DNA of 62,204 nt, from positions 1 to 62,204 of the forward strand of contig JAIPGO010000011.1 in the NCBI GenBank assembly GCA_021736135.1, given 5' to 3'. The stretch comes from Candidatus Cloacimonadota bacterium. Lineage in GTDB: Bacteria > Cloacimonadota > Cloacimonadia > Cloacimonadales > TCS61. Position numbers and translations under genes: made by a program. The notes beneath the pieces were generated by a model. It saw only the letters and a list, made by a program, of their open reading frames with translations, searched no databases and was not told where the DNA came from. Shown in pieces: positions 28,945 through 37,131 of the stretch (within the stretch, counting starts at the first letter, position 1; the number at the start of each line of letters is the position of its first letter).

Positions 28945-30027
28945 TTAAAGCGTCTGTAAGAGTTCTTTATTTGTAAGGTGTATTTCCATCATGCGCAGCA
29001 GGTCATTAATTGCCTGCTGAGGAGTTCTTTTGAGCAGCAGCCGTCTCAGGTACTGCACTTTTTCATATTCGTCCTTTGCCAGGAGAAGTTCTTCGTGACG
29101 GGTACCGCTGGCGCGGATATCGAGGGCAGGATAGATGCGTTCATAAGCGAGGTTGGCATCGAGAACAATTTCGCAGTTACCGGTACCTTTGAATTCCTGA
29201 AAAATGATGTCATCCATGCGGGAGCCGGTATCCTTGAGGATCGTGGCGATGATGGTGCAGGAACCGCCGTTTTCCAGATTACGAGCCTGACCTAAAAGTT
29301 TGCGGGGCAGCTGCATGGCATTCGTGCCCAGTCCACCGCTCATGATGCGCGAACCAGATCTGCGGTTATCCTGATTAGTGGCACGGCTCAAACGCGTGAG
29401 GCTGTCCAGAAGTACTACGATATTATTTCCGCATTCAAGTTCCAGTTCGATATTCTTCAGCATTAGTTCTGCCAGGCGGGCATGTGTTTCCGCTTTGTTA
29501 TCCATATCGCTGTGATAGACGACGGCATCGGTATTACGGCGGAAAGAAGTAACTTCTTCAGGACGTTCATCAATCAGCAGCACCAGAAGTTTATCGACTT
29601 CCGGTTTTTTGCCCAGTTCAATCGCCAGTTGTTCCAGAAACACGGTTTTACCGGCACGTGGTGGAGAAATTATAAGTGCACGAGCGCCAAGACCAATGGG
29701 CACCAGCATATCCAGAACGCGTAAAGAGGGAAACTGGGAAGCGCCAAAATCAAAGCGCTGGTTCGGGCTGATCACGGTCTGCTTATGTTTGCTTTTTCGG
29801 TACTGGTAATCTTCCGGTTTCATATCGCAGATAGAGATAATTTCGGCAATCCTGTTGCCATTGGTAGTAAACTTTATGCGGCTGCCGTTCTGCAGGTCAT
29901 GTTTCCGGAAAGTGCTGAAATCCAGATCATAATAACCCAGTTCGCGCACAAATGGCATGATCCAGACACCGGGTCTGTTCTGATGGCTAAGTTCTACAAT
30001 ACCTTCGAGTTCTTTTATTTTTTCCAT
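28945..30027 (-). CDS. rho: Transcription termination factor Rho (compact form)
   Basis: A 360-residue hexameric RNA helicase/terminator. The sequence has a short OB-type RNA-binding domain (GIVELSHQNRPGVWIMPFV), the SPPRAGKT P-loop, LLIDERPEEVTSF, HARLAELMLKNIE, the Q/R-loop region SLTRLSRATNQ and IIATILKDTGSRMDD. It lacks the N-terminal helical extension of longer Rho proteins (about 420 residues). I start at MEKIKELEG. The longer frame would translate the repeat GACTCACGATTCACG-type words (DSRFTIHDSRI) and is rejected. The MFS gene follows after four bases, an unusual partner for rho. Confidence 0.93.
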   Translation of the reverse strand: MEKIKELEGIVELSHQNRPGVWIMPFVRELGYYDLDFSTFRKHDLQNGSRIKFTTNGNRIAEIISICDMKPEDYQYRKSKHKQTVISPNQRFDFGASQFPSLRVLDMLVPIGLGARALIISPPRAGKTVFLEQLAIELGKKPEVDKLLVLLIDERPEEVTSFRRNTDAVVYHSDMDNKAETHARLAELMLKNIELELECGNNIVVLLDSLTRLSRATNQDNRRSGSRIMSGGLGTNAMQLPRKLLGQARNLENGGSCTIIATILKDTGSRMDDIIFQEFKGTGNCEIVLDANLAYERIYPALDIRASGTRHEELLLAKDEYEKVQYLRRLLLKRTPQQAINDLLRMMEIHLTNKELLQTL

Positions 30028-30153
30028 ATATGTCAATATGGAAATGGGCAGAAAACTGTCAATACAGTCATAAATACGTGAGTCGTGAATCGTGAATCGT
30101 GAGTCGTAAAAGCGCCCCACTTGCGGGTACGCCAGCGGTGCACTTGCGTGAGT

Positions 30154-30178
30154 ATCAAACTGGAAAGTTTGATCTACA
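30154..30178 (-). repeat. TGTAG hairpin element, family B copy 1
   Basis: Perfect 8-bp stem ATCAAACT / AGTTTGAT with loop GGAA, flanked by CTACA (TGTAG on the minus strand). The same element recurs near 54882 and 54990. Confidence 0.65.
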
Positions 30179-30247
30179 TTAAGAAATTGCTTTACAAGTA
30201 GAGGGCAAAATTATGTTTTTGGTTCAAATAAAAAATAAGGAGGTATT

Positions 30248-30283
30248 ATGAATAATATGACAGGAAGGTTAGAACTGACCTGA
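30248..30283 (+). other. Possible 11-codon leader peptide
   Basis: A very strong ribosome-binding site (AAGGAGGT) lies three bases before an ATG that opens an 11-codon frame, MNNMTGRLELT, ending TGA. Downstream CTGCTGA and TCAGCAG can pair, and an intrinsic terminator follows at 30421, before the 45-residue gene. The arrangement resembles an attenuated leader. If the TGA were read through, the frame would continue 14 codons to TAA. Evidence is structural only. Confidence 0.35.
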
Positions 30284-30420
30284 ACTGCTGAGCAGCTATT
30301 TGAATTTAATCTATCCGGTATATAATATCGGCAAAACATAAAGATTTAGCGGGTCAGCAGAACTTGGAGAGTGATTTAATGCTGGTTCCGCTATAATTTT
30401 ATCTGGAAATAAATTCCATA

Positions 30421-30455
30421 AGGTTTCGGGACTAGCGTCCTGAAACCTTTTTTTG
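30421..30455 (+). terminator. Intrinsic terminator upstream of the small basic protein gene
   Basis: 12-bp stem AGGTTTCGGGAC / GTCCTGAAACCT (one G-T pair) with loop TAGC, followed by seven T. This is the best intrinsic terminator on the plus strand here. It comes before, not after, the 45-residue gene, so it either ends a short leader RNA or acts as an attenuator. Confidence 0.8.
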
Positions 30456-30495
30456 TTTCAGGAAATGGCGTCAAAAATTTAACCGGGAGGTAAAC

Positions 30496-30633
30496 ATGAG
30501 AAGAAGTGCACAGAAGCTTTATAACCGGAAAAGACCTGCTCATCCGGATGAAGCACATACGAGAGCAAAAAGCTGGTTTAAACGCAAAGGCAGGAAGGCG
30601 GTTCGAAAATTGCTTAAGAGCAATTTTAAATGA
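30496..30633 (+). CDS. Small basic protein, 45 residues
   Basis: A short frame beginning MRRSAQKLYNRKRPAHP and ending in a basic amphipathic stretch (RKGRKAVRKLLKSNFK). A GGGAGG ribosome-binding site lies five bases before the ATG. About one third of residues are Lys or Arg, as in ribosome- or nucleic-acid-binding small proteins. It does not match the ribosomal proteins of this size that I know (bL34, bL36, bS21). It lies 70 bp before rsgA, a ribosome-assembly GTPase, which would fit a ribosome-linked role (inference). Confidence 0.55.
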   Translation: MRRSAQKLYNRKRPAHPDEAHTRAKSWFKRKGRKAVRKLLKSNFK

Positions 30634-30703
30634 TGAATTGTGAATTTTGAATGGAAGATTGAAAGAAGTAATTTTCAATTTCTATTAAGACCTGGAGGTT
30701 ATT

Positions 30704-31774
30704 TTGAGACTGGATGAAATTGGATGGAACTCATTTTTTGCAGTGGATTTTGAGCAATATAAGGATAGGGGCTGGCAGAGAGGGCGCGTGGCACAGGAGC
30801 AGAAGAATCTTTACTGGATTTTCACGGAAGAAGGTGAAGAACAGGCTCTGCTTTCGGATAAGCTTTTTGAGAACATATTTGCCAGCGAGGAACTGCCTGC
30901 GGTGGGCGACTGGGTACTTTTCCGGCGGGAGCCTGGTTTTGATAAGGTATTCATTGAGGTCGTACTTCCTCGGCAGAGTAAATTTTCCCGCAAAGGGAAA
31001 GATACTTATGGCAGGAATTACACCAAGAACGGCACTTCGGAAGAACAGGTGATATCGGCAAATATTGACACGGTATTTCTAATCATGTCCATGGATCGGG
31101 ATTTTAATCTGCGCAAGCTGGAAAGGTATCTTACTTTGATCTGGGACAGCGGTGCGAATCCGGTGATCGTTTTGAATAAAGCTGATCTATGTGATGATGT
31201 TCAATGGTATCTGAGCGAAGCGGAATCTGTGGTGCAGGGCATGCCGCTTCACGTGATAAGCGCTTTGCAGAATGAAGGCATTGATGAACTCAGGCAATAC
31301 ATCAAGCCCGGAAAAACGGTTACGTTCACCGGTTCTTCGGGAGTGGGTAAATCATCAATCATCAACCGTCTGCTGGGCGAGGAAAAACAGTATGTGAGTT
31401 ACGTGCGCGAAGGCGATAAACGCGGCAGGCATACAACTACCAGCCGCGAGATGATCATTATGCCGGAAGGCGGAATTTTGATTGATAATCCCGGGATGCG
31501 GGATATAAAACTTTCGGTTAATGAAGAAGTACTGGACAGAACTTTTTCGGATATCGTGGAATTGATCCCGCAATGCCGGTTCCGGAACTGCCAGCATGAA
31601 ACGGAACCCGGGTGTGCGATCAAGGCAGCGATTGAGAAGGGAGAATTAACCCTGGAACGCTATGAGAATTTTGTTAAACTGCAAAGGGAAGCAAGATTTT
31701 ATGAGCAGCGCAAAAGACAGCGCGAAAAGAATATAGAGAATATGAAATATGGGAGAAAATATGGAAATACGTAA
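30704..31774 (+). CDS. rsgA: Ribosome small-subunit biogenesis GTPase RsgA
   Basis: A 356-residue circularly permuted GTPase that acts in late 30S subunit maturation. Order: N-terminal OB domain (WQRGRVAQEQKN), then GTPase motifs in permuted order: VLNKADL (G4), ISA (G5), GSSGVGKSS (G1), GRHTTTSR (G2), DNPGMRD (G3). A C-terminal zinc finger carries CRFRNCQHETEPGC. The start is TTG with GGAGGT at good spacing. The end overlaps the acetyltransferase start by 14 bases. Confidence 0.95.
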   Translation: MRLDEIGWNSFFAVDFEQYKDRGWQRGRVAQEQKNLYWIFTEEGEEQALLSDKLFENIFASEELPAVGDWVLFRREPGFDKVFIEVVLPRQSKFSRKGKDTYGRNYTKNGTSEEQVISANIDTVFLIMSMDRDFNLRKLERYLTLIWDSGANPVIVLNKADLCDDVQWYLSEAESVVQGMPLHVISALQNEGIDELRQYIKPGKTVTFTGSSGVGKSSIINRLLGEEKQYVSYVREGDKRGRHTTTSREMIIMPEGGILIDNPGMRDIKLSVNEEVLDRTFSDIVELIPQCRFRNCQHETEPGCAIKAAIEKGELTLERYENFVKLQREARFYEQRKRQREKNIENMKYGRKYGNT

Positions 31775-32945
31775 GATCACCAGTGAAGAGAAAAAGCTTT
31801 ATAACCGGCTTTCAGATTATGCCTTCGGTGAATGGAAGGATAAGGAAATAGAAGATGAAAAGCTGAAATGGATGAACGTGGAGCATTGCCTGGTGCTGGA
31901 GGAAGACGGGAAAATGGTTTCAGGATTGATCAATCATCGCCTGAAACAGAGCGTGAGGGGAGTGGTTAAAGCTATGTCCGGCATCGGAAATGTGGCAACC
32001 TATCCTGAATATCGCAATAAGGGCTACGTGAAAGCGTTATTTAAGCAGACATTTCAAGACTGCCTTGAAAATGATCTGCCGGTAAGTTCCTTACAGCCCT
32101 TTAAGGAAACATTTTACAGGAAATTCGGATATGTTGCCACCAATAGAGAAATTATGTTCAAATTTGGAGGAGCAGCTATAGCGCATTATCTGAATTTTAC
32201 GACAGACGATAACTGGCAGGTGGAGCGCAGTAACAGCGCTCAGGCGCAGCAGGAGTTCGTGGATTTTATCAGTAAAGAAGCCTTAAAATATAATGGTATG
32301 GTCATTTATGACGAATTATATCCGGGTTGGCGGGAGCATTTGTTTCAGGATGATCTTATATTGCTGGTAAAATATAAAGGCGAAGTAAAGGCCGGCTGCC
32401 GTTACGTGAAAAAGGACCAGAATATCAGGATGAACGATGTGAGATGGACAGATATAACTTCCAGAAAGCTTTTCTTTCAGTACTTTGCCAGGCACAGGGA
32501 TCAGATTGGAAGTTTCACGATGCCTATATCTATGGGAGTGAATTTTTACAACTGGTTCCAGGATAATAACAAGGAATATGAGATCAAAATGAGCGAAGGA
32601 GCATGGATGGTGCGGGTTGTGGACGTTATCTCTGCTTTTAAGGACATCAGGATATCAGGTAAAGACAAACTCACATACGAAGTTACTGATGAGATGTGTG
32701 AATGGAATAATGGTATTTTTCAACTGGCTGCAGTTAACGGGAAAGCGGTAATGGAAAAGGTGGATGCTAATGTAACTGCTGATTTTAAGGCGGATATCAG
32801 GGGTATGAGCGCTTTGCTATATGGTGCGATGCCAGTTGAAGAGATCATAGACCGCGGCTGGCTGGAGGTTTTTGATGTAGAAAAGCAGGGGATTTTAGAG
32901 AGCTGGTTTCCAGTGGAGATATTTTTTAACAGTTTCTGGTTTTAA
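31761..32945 (+). CDS. GNAT acetyltransferase, Eis-like
   Basis: A 394-residue protein with an N-terminal GNAT domain (GIGNVATYPEYRNKGYVKALF, the acetyl-CoA-binding strand and loop) followed by a second GNAT-like half and a C-terminal SCP-like domain (FQLAAVNGKAVMEKV, then ADFKADIRGMSALLYG). This is the architecture of Eis-type N-acetyltransferases, which can acetylate aminoglycosides or peptides; substrate here is unknown. The ATG preceded by GGGAG is preferred over one four codons upstream. It overlaps rsgA and is probably co-transcribed. Confidence 0.82.
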   Translation: MEIRKITSEEKKLYNRLSDYAFGEWKDKEIEDEKLKWMNVEHCLVLEEDGKMVSGLINHRLKQSVRGVVKAMSGIGNVATYPEYRNKGYVKALFKQTFQDCLENDLPVSSLQPFKETFYRKFGYVATNREIMFKFGGAAIAHYLNFTTDDNWQVERSNSAQAQQEFVDFISKEALKYNGMVIYDELYPGWREHLFQDDLILLVKYKGEVKAGCRYVKKDQNIRMNDVRWTDITSRKLFFQYFARHRDQIGSFTMPISMGVNFYNWFQDNNKEYEIKMSEGAWMVRVVDVISAFKDIRISGKDKLTYEVTDEMCEWNNGIFQLAAVNGKAVMEKVDANVTADFKADIRGMSALLYGAMPVEEIIDRGWLEVFDVEKQGILESWFPVEIFFNSFWF

Positions 32946-32970
32946 GTTTTGCAATGGTTTGAATATATGA

Positions 32971-33160
32971 GGGCAGACACATAGGTCTGCCCCTACAATG
33001 TCATTTTTCGTACGGGCGAACCTGTGTGTTCGCCCAATTAATTTCCCCTTTAATTGTACGGGTAAACCTGTGTGTTTAACCTCTTCAATTCCCAAATTAA
33101 TTGTACGGGTAAACCTGTGTGTTTACCCAATTCTTCCGGACAGACACATAGGTCTGTTCC
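32971..33160. repeat. Cluster of five TGTA-GGG hairpins, family A
   Basis: Five short palindromes in a row at 32971-32992, 33014-33035, 33060-33081, 33107-33128 and 33138-33159. In a common orientation each is TGTA(G/C) + 8-bp stem + six-base loop CTRTGT + stem. Stem arms differ: GGGCAGAC, GGGCGAAC, GGGTAAAC (twice), GGACAGAC. The partner arm changes to match in most copies. Elements 1 and 5 are inverted relative to 2-4. They resemble REP-type or MITE-like palindromes. The rest of the spacer to 33220 shows no gene. Confidence 0.75.
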
Positions 33161-33220
33161 AACAATTTATTGTCGTACAAGGACTTAGCGAGTGGATTAT
33201 CTTCTGCGGTTATCGCCGCA

Positions 33221-33246
33221 TGCATTAGCGGGAGCTAATGCACTCC
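33221..33246. repeat. TGCATTAGC hairpin, family C copy 1
   Basis: Perfect 9-bp stem TGCATTAGC / GCTAATGCA with loop GGGA and the flank CTCCAA. Related copies lie at 50187-50258, 60587-60640 and 60737-60790. This copy touches the end of the histidine kinase gene. Confidence 0.65.
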
Positions 33247-33252
33247 AAATGA

Positions 33253-35121
33253 TCAAATTTCGATGCGGAAACAGGCTCCTGTAGAGGTATTTTTCACGGA
33301 GAGTTTCCCGTGCATATTTTTTTCTATTATCAGTTTGGACATGTATAAGCCCAGTCCGGTACCCTTTTCGCGGGATTTTGTGGAGAAATAGGCATTGAAA
33401 ATCTTCTTCAGATTAGCCGGATCAATACCGCCGGCATTATCCTCAATGGTTAGAACCGACTTCTTATTCACGGGTGACTGGAAAGTTTTAATCCTGATCA
33501 AGGGAGCAGCAACCTTCTTTTCTTCCAGAGCATCCCGGGCATTATTTAAGATGTTCATCACCACCTGGCTGTAATAATTCGGAAAACCGTGCACTGAAAT
33601 CTCTTCCATATCCAATTCAATATTGATATTGCTCTGCTTGAGCGAATGTTCGACGAAGCGCAGGGTTTTCTGTACGACGTCTTTCAAATCAAAATCATTT
33701 GCTTCGAGTTCCGGGCGGAAGAAATCGCGGAAATCATTGATGGTGTTGGACATGAATTTCACCAGATCAAGAATGCTATGGCAATTGCGGTACAGGAATT
33801 CTTCGCTGAATTCTTCATATTCCCAGGCATCCTGCAGATTCTGGGTGATCATACTGATACCTGTGAGAGGCTGTTTCCACTGGTGGGCAATGCAGGCAAG
33901 CATCTCCCCCATAGCAGCCTGTTTTGACTGCAGAGAGATCATCTGATCTTTATGCCGCAACAGTTCAATTTGTTTATCAATTTCCTTCTGGAGGTTCTTG
34001 TTGAGTCTTTTCAGTTCCTTGAGAGTATCATCCAGCCTCTTTTTCTGCCTGGAAATGAGTTCATTTTTCTTTTTTAGTTCGATATTGGTGAGCCGGAATA
34101 TTTCGTTTTCCTTTTCTTTTTCAATCAGTTCGAAATTTTTCTGCATCTCGGCAATCTGTTTCTGAGTATTTGTCTGGGTTATTTCATGCTGTAACTGTGT
34201 AAATTCTTTATAATTATTGAGAGCATTCTGAAAGTCACCGGTTTTTTCATAATAATCACTGGTGAGAAAGTAACATTCGCGAGCGAGATCTTTTGCTCCG
34301 ATCTCCAGTGATAAGGGCAAAGCTTCTTCCAGAGCTTGCCAGGCTTCCGGTAAACGGTCATCAGCCAGATATAATTTTGCAGTTGAGGAAAGACAGTGAC
34401 AGATACCCCATCGATCATTGATCTTCCTCTTGATTTTGAGGGCATTCTCGGTAAAGGCGATAGCCTGGGATCGATCATTATTATCCAAATGGCAATTGGC
34501 GATATTGATGTAAGAATTGGCTATGAGCTTTTGATCATTTTCTTTAACAAATATATTCAACCCTTTGTTCAGATAAACCAGCGCCAGTTCGAAATTTCTC
34601 ATTCTCAGATAACAGATGCCAATATTATTAAAAGCATTGGCGGCATCGTGGGAATTTTTATCCGTTAAAAGTTCCAGTCCTTTGGTATAAGTGTCAATCG
34701 CCCCCTGGTAATCATCTTCGATCCAGTAAATCATCCCGATATTATTATAGGCATTAAAGAGGAGCCTGTCATCCTTCAATTCATCGGCGAACTGTTTCAG
34801 GAGCATATATTCTTCCAGGGCTTCTGAATAATTTCCCTGATACCAGCTTATTACACCCAGACTGTTGTGCAGCTTCGCCAGTTGCCGTTTATTATTTGTT
34901 GCTTCCGGAATGGCGGCAGCAATGTTCAGTGTATTGCGGGCATTTTCAAGTTTTCCCAGATGTGTTTGAACATCTGCCAGCAACAGATAACAGGTAAACT
35001 GATTATCAGTATCATTTTCTGCCTGTAAAACACTGAGCAGGTCTTCCAGTTCCTTTTGCACCAGCTGCGGATCATTCTGCATTCTACTCTTCAGATCTTT
35101 GAATCTATTTTCCATATCCAT
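33253..35121 (-). CDS. TPR-containing sensor histidine kinase
   Basis: A 622-residue cytoplasmic histidine kinase without membrane helices. Residues about 1-330 are TPR repeats (for example AKLHNSLGVISWYQGNYSEALEEY and NAFNNIGICYLRMRNFELALVYL). A coiled coil follows (340-400), then an H-box CIAHQWKQPLTG of the HQW(K/R)QPL subtype, N-box VVMNILNNARDAL, G1 IEDNAGGID and G2 GTGLGLYMSK. The TPR part is probably the input module, sensing a protein partner. No response regulator is adjacent. A paralogous kinase C-terminus survives as a fragment at 41914. AGGT precedes the ATG by eight bases. Confidence 0.9.
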   Translation of the reverse strand: MDMENRFKDLKSRMQNDPQLVQKELEDLLSVLQAENDTDNQFTCYLLLADVQTHLGKLENARNTLNIAAAIPEATNNKRQLAKLHNSLGVISWYQGNYSEALEEYMLLKQFADELKDDRLLFNAYNNIGMIYWIEDDYQGAIDTYTKGLELLTDKNSHDAANAFNNIGICYLRMRNFELALVYLNKGLNIFVKENDQKLIANSYINIANCHLDNNDRSQAIAFTENALKIKRKINDRWGICHCLSSTAKLYLADDRLPEAWQALEEALPLSLEIGAKDLARECYFLTSDYYEKTGDFQNALNNYKEFTQLQHEITQTNTQKQIAEMQKNFELIEKEKENEIFRLTNIELKKKNELISRQKKRLDDTLKELKRLNKNLQKEIDKQIELLRHKDQMISLQSKQAAMGEMLACIAHQWKQPLTGISMITQNLQDAWEYEEFSEEFLYRNCHSILDLVKFMSNTINDFRDFFRPELEANDFDLKDVVQKTLRFVEHSLKQSNINIELDMEEISVHGFPNYYSQVVMNILNNARDALEEKKVAAPLIRIKTFQSPVNKKSVLTIEDNAGGIDPANLKKIFNAYFSTKSREKGTGLGLYMSKLIIEKNMHGKLSVKNTSTGACFRIEI

Positions 35122-35273
35122 TATTTAACCTCATCAATGATTAAGACACTTCCTTTCAATAATTACGTCAAGTTAATTGTCTAATTTTTTTTGGAACTAA
35201 ATGGATATAGAAAAAAATCTTGCTGTTTTTAGGATAGGACAGCTAATTTGAATTTTTAAGGAGACAGAAAAAT

Positions 35274-35951
35274 ATGCTGGGAACTTTAATCAATGCCGGA
35301 GCTGTGATAATCGGCAGCATCGTGGGTTTGTTTTTGAACCGGAAGCTACCGGCCAAAATAACGGAAACGGTCTTTCAGGGAATCGGGGTATTTACTATAT
35401 TTCTAGGAATTACTCTGGCAATGAAAACCGGAAACTATCTGATATTGATATTCAGCATCGTGCTGGGAGCTATTATGGGTGAATTGCTCAATCCGGAAGG
35501 TGGAATTGAGAAATTATCAAAAAAAATTGAGGAGCGGTTCCGGAGTAAAAATGGCCGTTTTTCGGAAGGATTGATAACGGCATTTCTCCTTTTCTGTATG
35601 GGTTCAATGACCATTCTGGGCGCAATTGAAGAAGGCTTGGGCAACTCTCCGCATCTTCTTTTGGCGAAGTCGCTGCTGGATGGATTTTCAGCAATCGCTT
35701 TATCAGCAGCGCTGGGTTTAGGCGTAATGTTTTCCGTTATTCCGCTTTTGATCTATCAAGGTGGTTTAACTCTGCTTACCAGATATGCTGGTAATTATTT
35801 TCAGCAGGATGTTGTAAATGAAGTAACAGCCGTGGGTGGATTGCTTCTGATTGCAATGGGACTCAGGCTGATGAATATTAAGAATGTAAGAGTTTTGAAT
35901 ATGCTGCCTGCTTTGATCTTTGCAGTTGTTTTAAGCGTCATATTTCTTTAA
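35274..35951 (+). CDS. DUF554 family membrane protein
   Basis: A 225-residue inner-membrane protein of the DUF554 (YdfK-like) family with about six to seven helices. Family marks are the start MLGTLINAGAVIIGSIVGL, GIGVFTIFLGITLAM, LGAIMGELLNPEGGIEKL and LLFCMGSMTILGAIEEGL, then EVTAVGGLLLIAMGL. Function unknown; often annotated as a putative transport protein. AAGGAG precedes the ATG. It is divergent from the histidine kinase, sharing a 150-bp upstream region. Confidence 0.88.
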   Translation: MLGTLINAGAVIIGSIVGLFLNRKLPAKITETVFQGIGVFTIFLGITLAMKTGNYLILIFSIVLGAIMGELLNPEGGIEKLSKKIEERFRSKNGRFSEGLITAFLLFCMGSMTILGAIEEGLGNSPHLLLAKSLLDGFSAIALSAALGLGVMFSVIPLLIYQGGLTLLTRYAGNYFQQDVVNEVTAVGGLLLIAMGLRLMNIKNVRVLNMLPALIFAVVLSVIFL

Positions 35952-36265
35952 AAATTAACTGTAACAATAGTTCTAATTCAGGAGTGTAATTGAAAAAATT
36001 AAAAAACAGGTAATGGGAACCCATAGCATCGTCTCTCCTTGCCTGCCTTATGGACTGATAACGCAGATATTATGTTGTGAAATATAATGATAGGCTGTAT
36101 AATAGCAGAAAATCAAGGGGAAAATCACAGGAAACGGTTAATAAAATTAAATTGCCTGAAAAGAGAAAGAACGTTATAGAAAAATAAATAAGCAGTAGGC
36201 AGAAACATGTCAATCCTTACGGAGGAACAAGCCCATCCGTAAGGTTTTAGCTCAGGAATGCGATT
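35952..36265. other. Spacer with a CCTTACGGA hairpin
   Basis: No gene seen. At 36215-36244 an inverted repeat CCTTACGGA / TCCGTAAGG with a 12-nt spacer lies just past the yceH stop and could act as a weak terminator. It resembles the TTGCGGA palindromes at 38844 and 58893 (family D). Confidence 0.5.
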
Positions 36266-36895
36266 TCATTCCAATTCTGCTTTTAATTTATAGAAATCTT
36301 CTCTAAGTTCCTGCAATTCCTTTTGCAATATGGTGACAGTTTCTTTCAGTTCAATCAACTCGTCCATTTGCGGCGAGTTTTTTTCTACAGTCTTATCTTC
36401 ATAATAATCAACATTTAGCAGGTGAATATACCTCTGTTCTTTCTGTCCGGGCTGACGAGGCAGCAATTTTACCAAAGGTTCTTCCCGTTCTGAAAGTTTA
36501 GTAAGATAATCCTGAACTTCCTCCAGAGAACTGAAATCATACATGCGCTGGGTGCGCAGGCGTAATTCTCCCAGAGTTTGAGCACCTCTTAAAAAGAGCA
36601 CAGCCAGCAGTGATAATTCACGGTGATCCAGCGAAAAATAATGATCTGCATAATGCCGGTATTTAGTAATCCTTTGCCCCTGTCCGCTGGAAAAAACCGC
36701 CAGCCCTTTTTCCTTTAAAGCAGAAAGAGCCTGCAAAACTTCCTGCTCATTCAAGTTCATAACCGGATTCCGGTTAGATTTCTGATTACATGCATTCAGC
36801 AGTGCGTTCAGGCTTAAGGGATAATAATCCGGTGTAGTCAGTTCTTTTTCTATTAAAGATCCAATTACCCGTGTTTCGATTCCAGTAAGTTCCAT
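36266..36895 (-). CDS. yceH: YceH family (DUF480/UPF0502) protein
   Basis: A 209-residue cytoplasmic protein made of two winged-helix-like domains and a C-terminal coiled coil. Recognised by the N-terminal VIGSLIEKELTTPDYYPLSLNALLNACNQKSNRNPVM motif (read in two parts: the TTPDYYPLSLNAL and NACNQKSNRNPVM segments are near-invariant), then LLAVLFLRGAQTLGELR. Molecular function is unclear. The ATG with AGGAG six bases upstream is used; a TTG two codons earlier is less likely. Confidence 0.9.
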   Translation of the reverse strand: MELTGIETRVIGSLIEKELTTPDYYPLSLNALLNACNQKSNRNPVMNLNEQEVLQALSALKEKGLAVFSSGQGQRITKYRHYADHYFSLDHRELSLLAVLFLRGAQTLGELRLRTQRMYDFSSLEEVQDYLTKLSEREEPLVKLLPRQPGQKEQRYIHLLNVDYYEDKTVEKNSPQMDELIELKETVTILQKELQELREDFYKLKAELE

Positions 36896-36917
36896 TGGCA
36901 ACTCCTTAACTTAATTA

Positions 36918-36983
36918 AACCTGACTTGAGCGAATTTATAACTCAAATATCACTAAGCAAAAAAGAAGCGCTCAAGTCAGGTT
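36918..36983. promoter_or_regulatory. 15-bp inverted repeat between yceH and the PAS gene
   Basis: Perfect arms AACCTGACTTGAGCG (36918-36932) and CGCTCAAGTCAGGTT (36969-36983) separated by 36 nt. It lies in the divergent upstream region of yceH and the PAS protein. It could be an operator, a cruciform or a palindromic repeat; no partner copy was seen in the window. Confidence 0.5.
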
Positions 36984-37131
36984 AAAATAATATTCTTTTT
37001 CTGCCCCAAATAGTCAATCAATTACATTTGGTTACTGGCTTTTTTTCATTATCATATATAATAGTTGTTTTAATGAAATATTGCATTTATGAAAATAAAG
37101 CTTGAGAATATATGCAAGGTTGAGAGGTGCT

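Noticed and set aside
30248-30325. Programmed read-through or RF2-type frameshift at the early TGA
   Set aside because: The extended frame would be only about 25 codons and does not resemble release factor 2; no slippery CTTTGA site.
30391-30678. Possible 95-residue gene on the minus strand
   Set aside because: It runs antisense to the intrinsic terminator and to the 45-residue gene, which has a far better ribosome-binding site.
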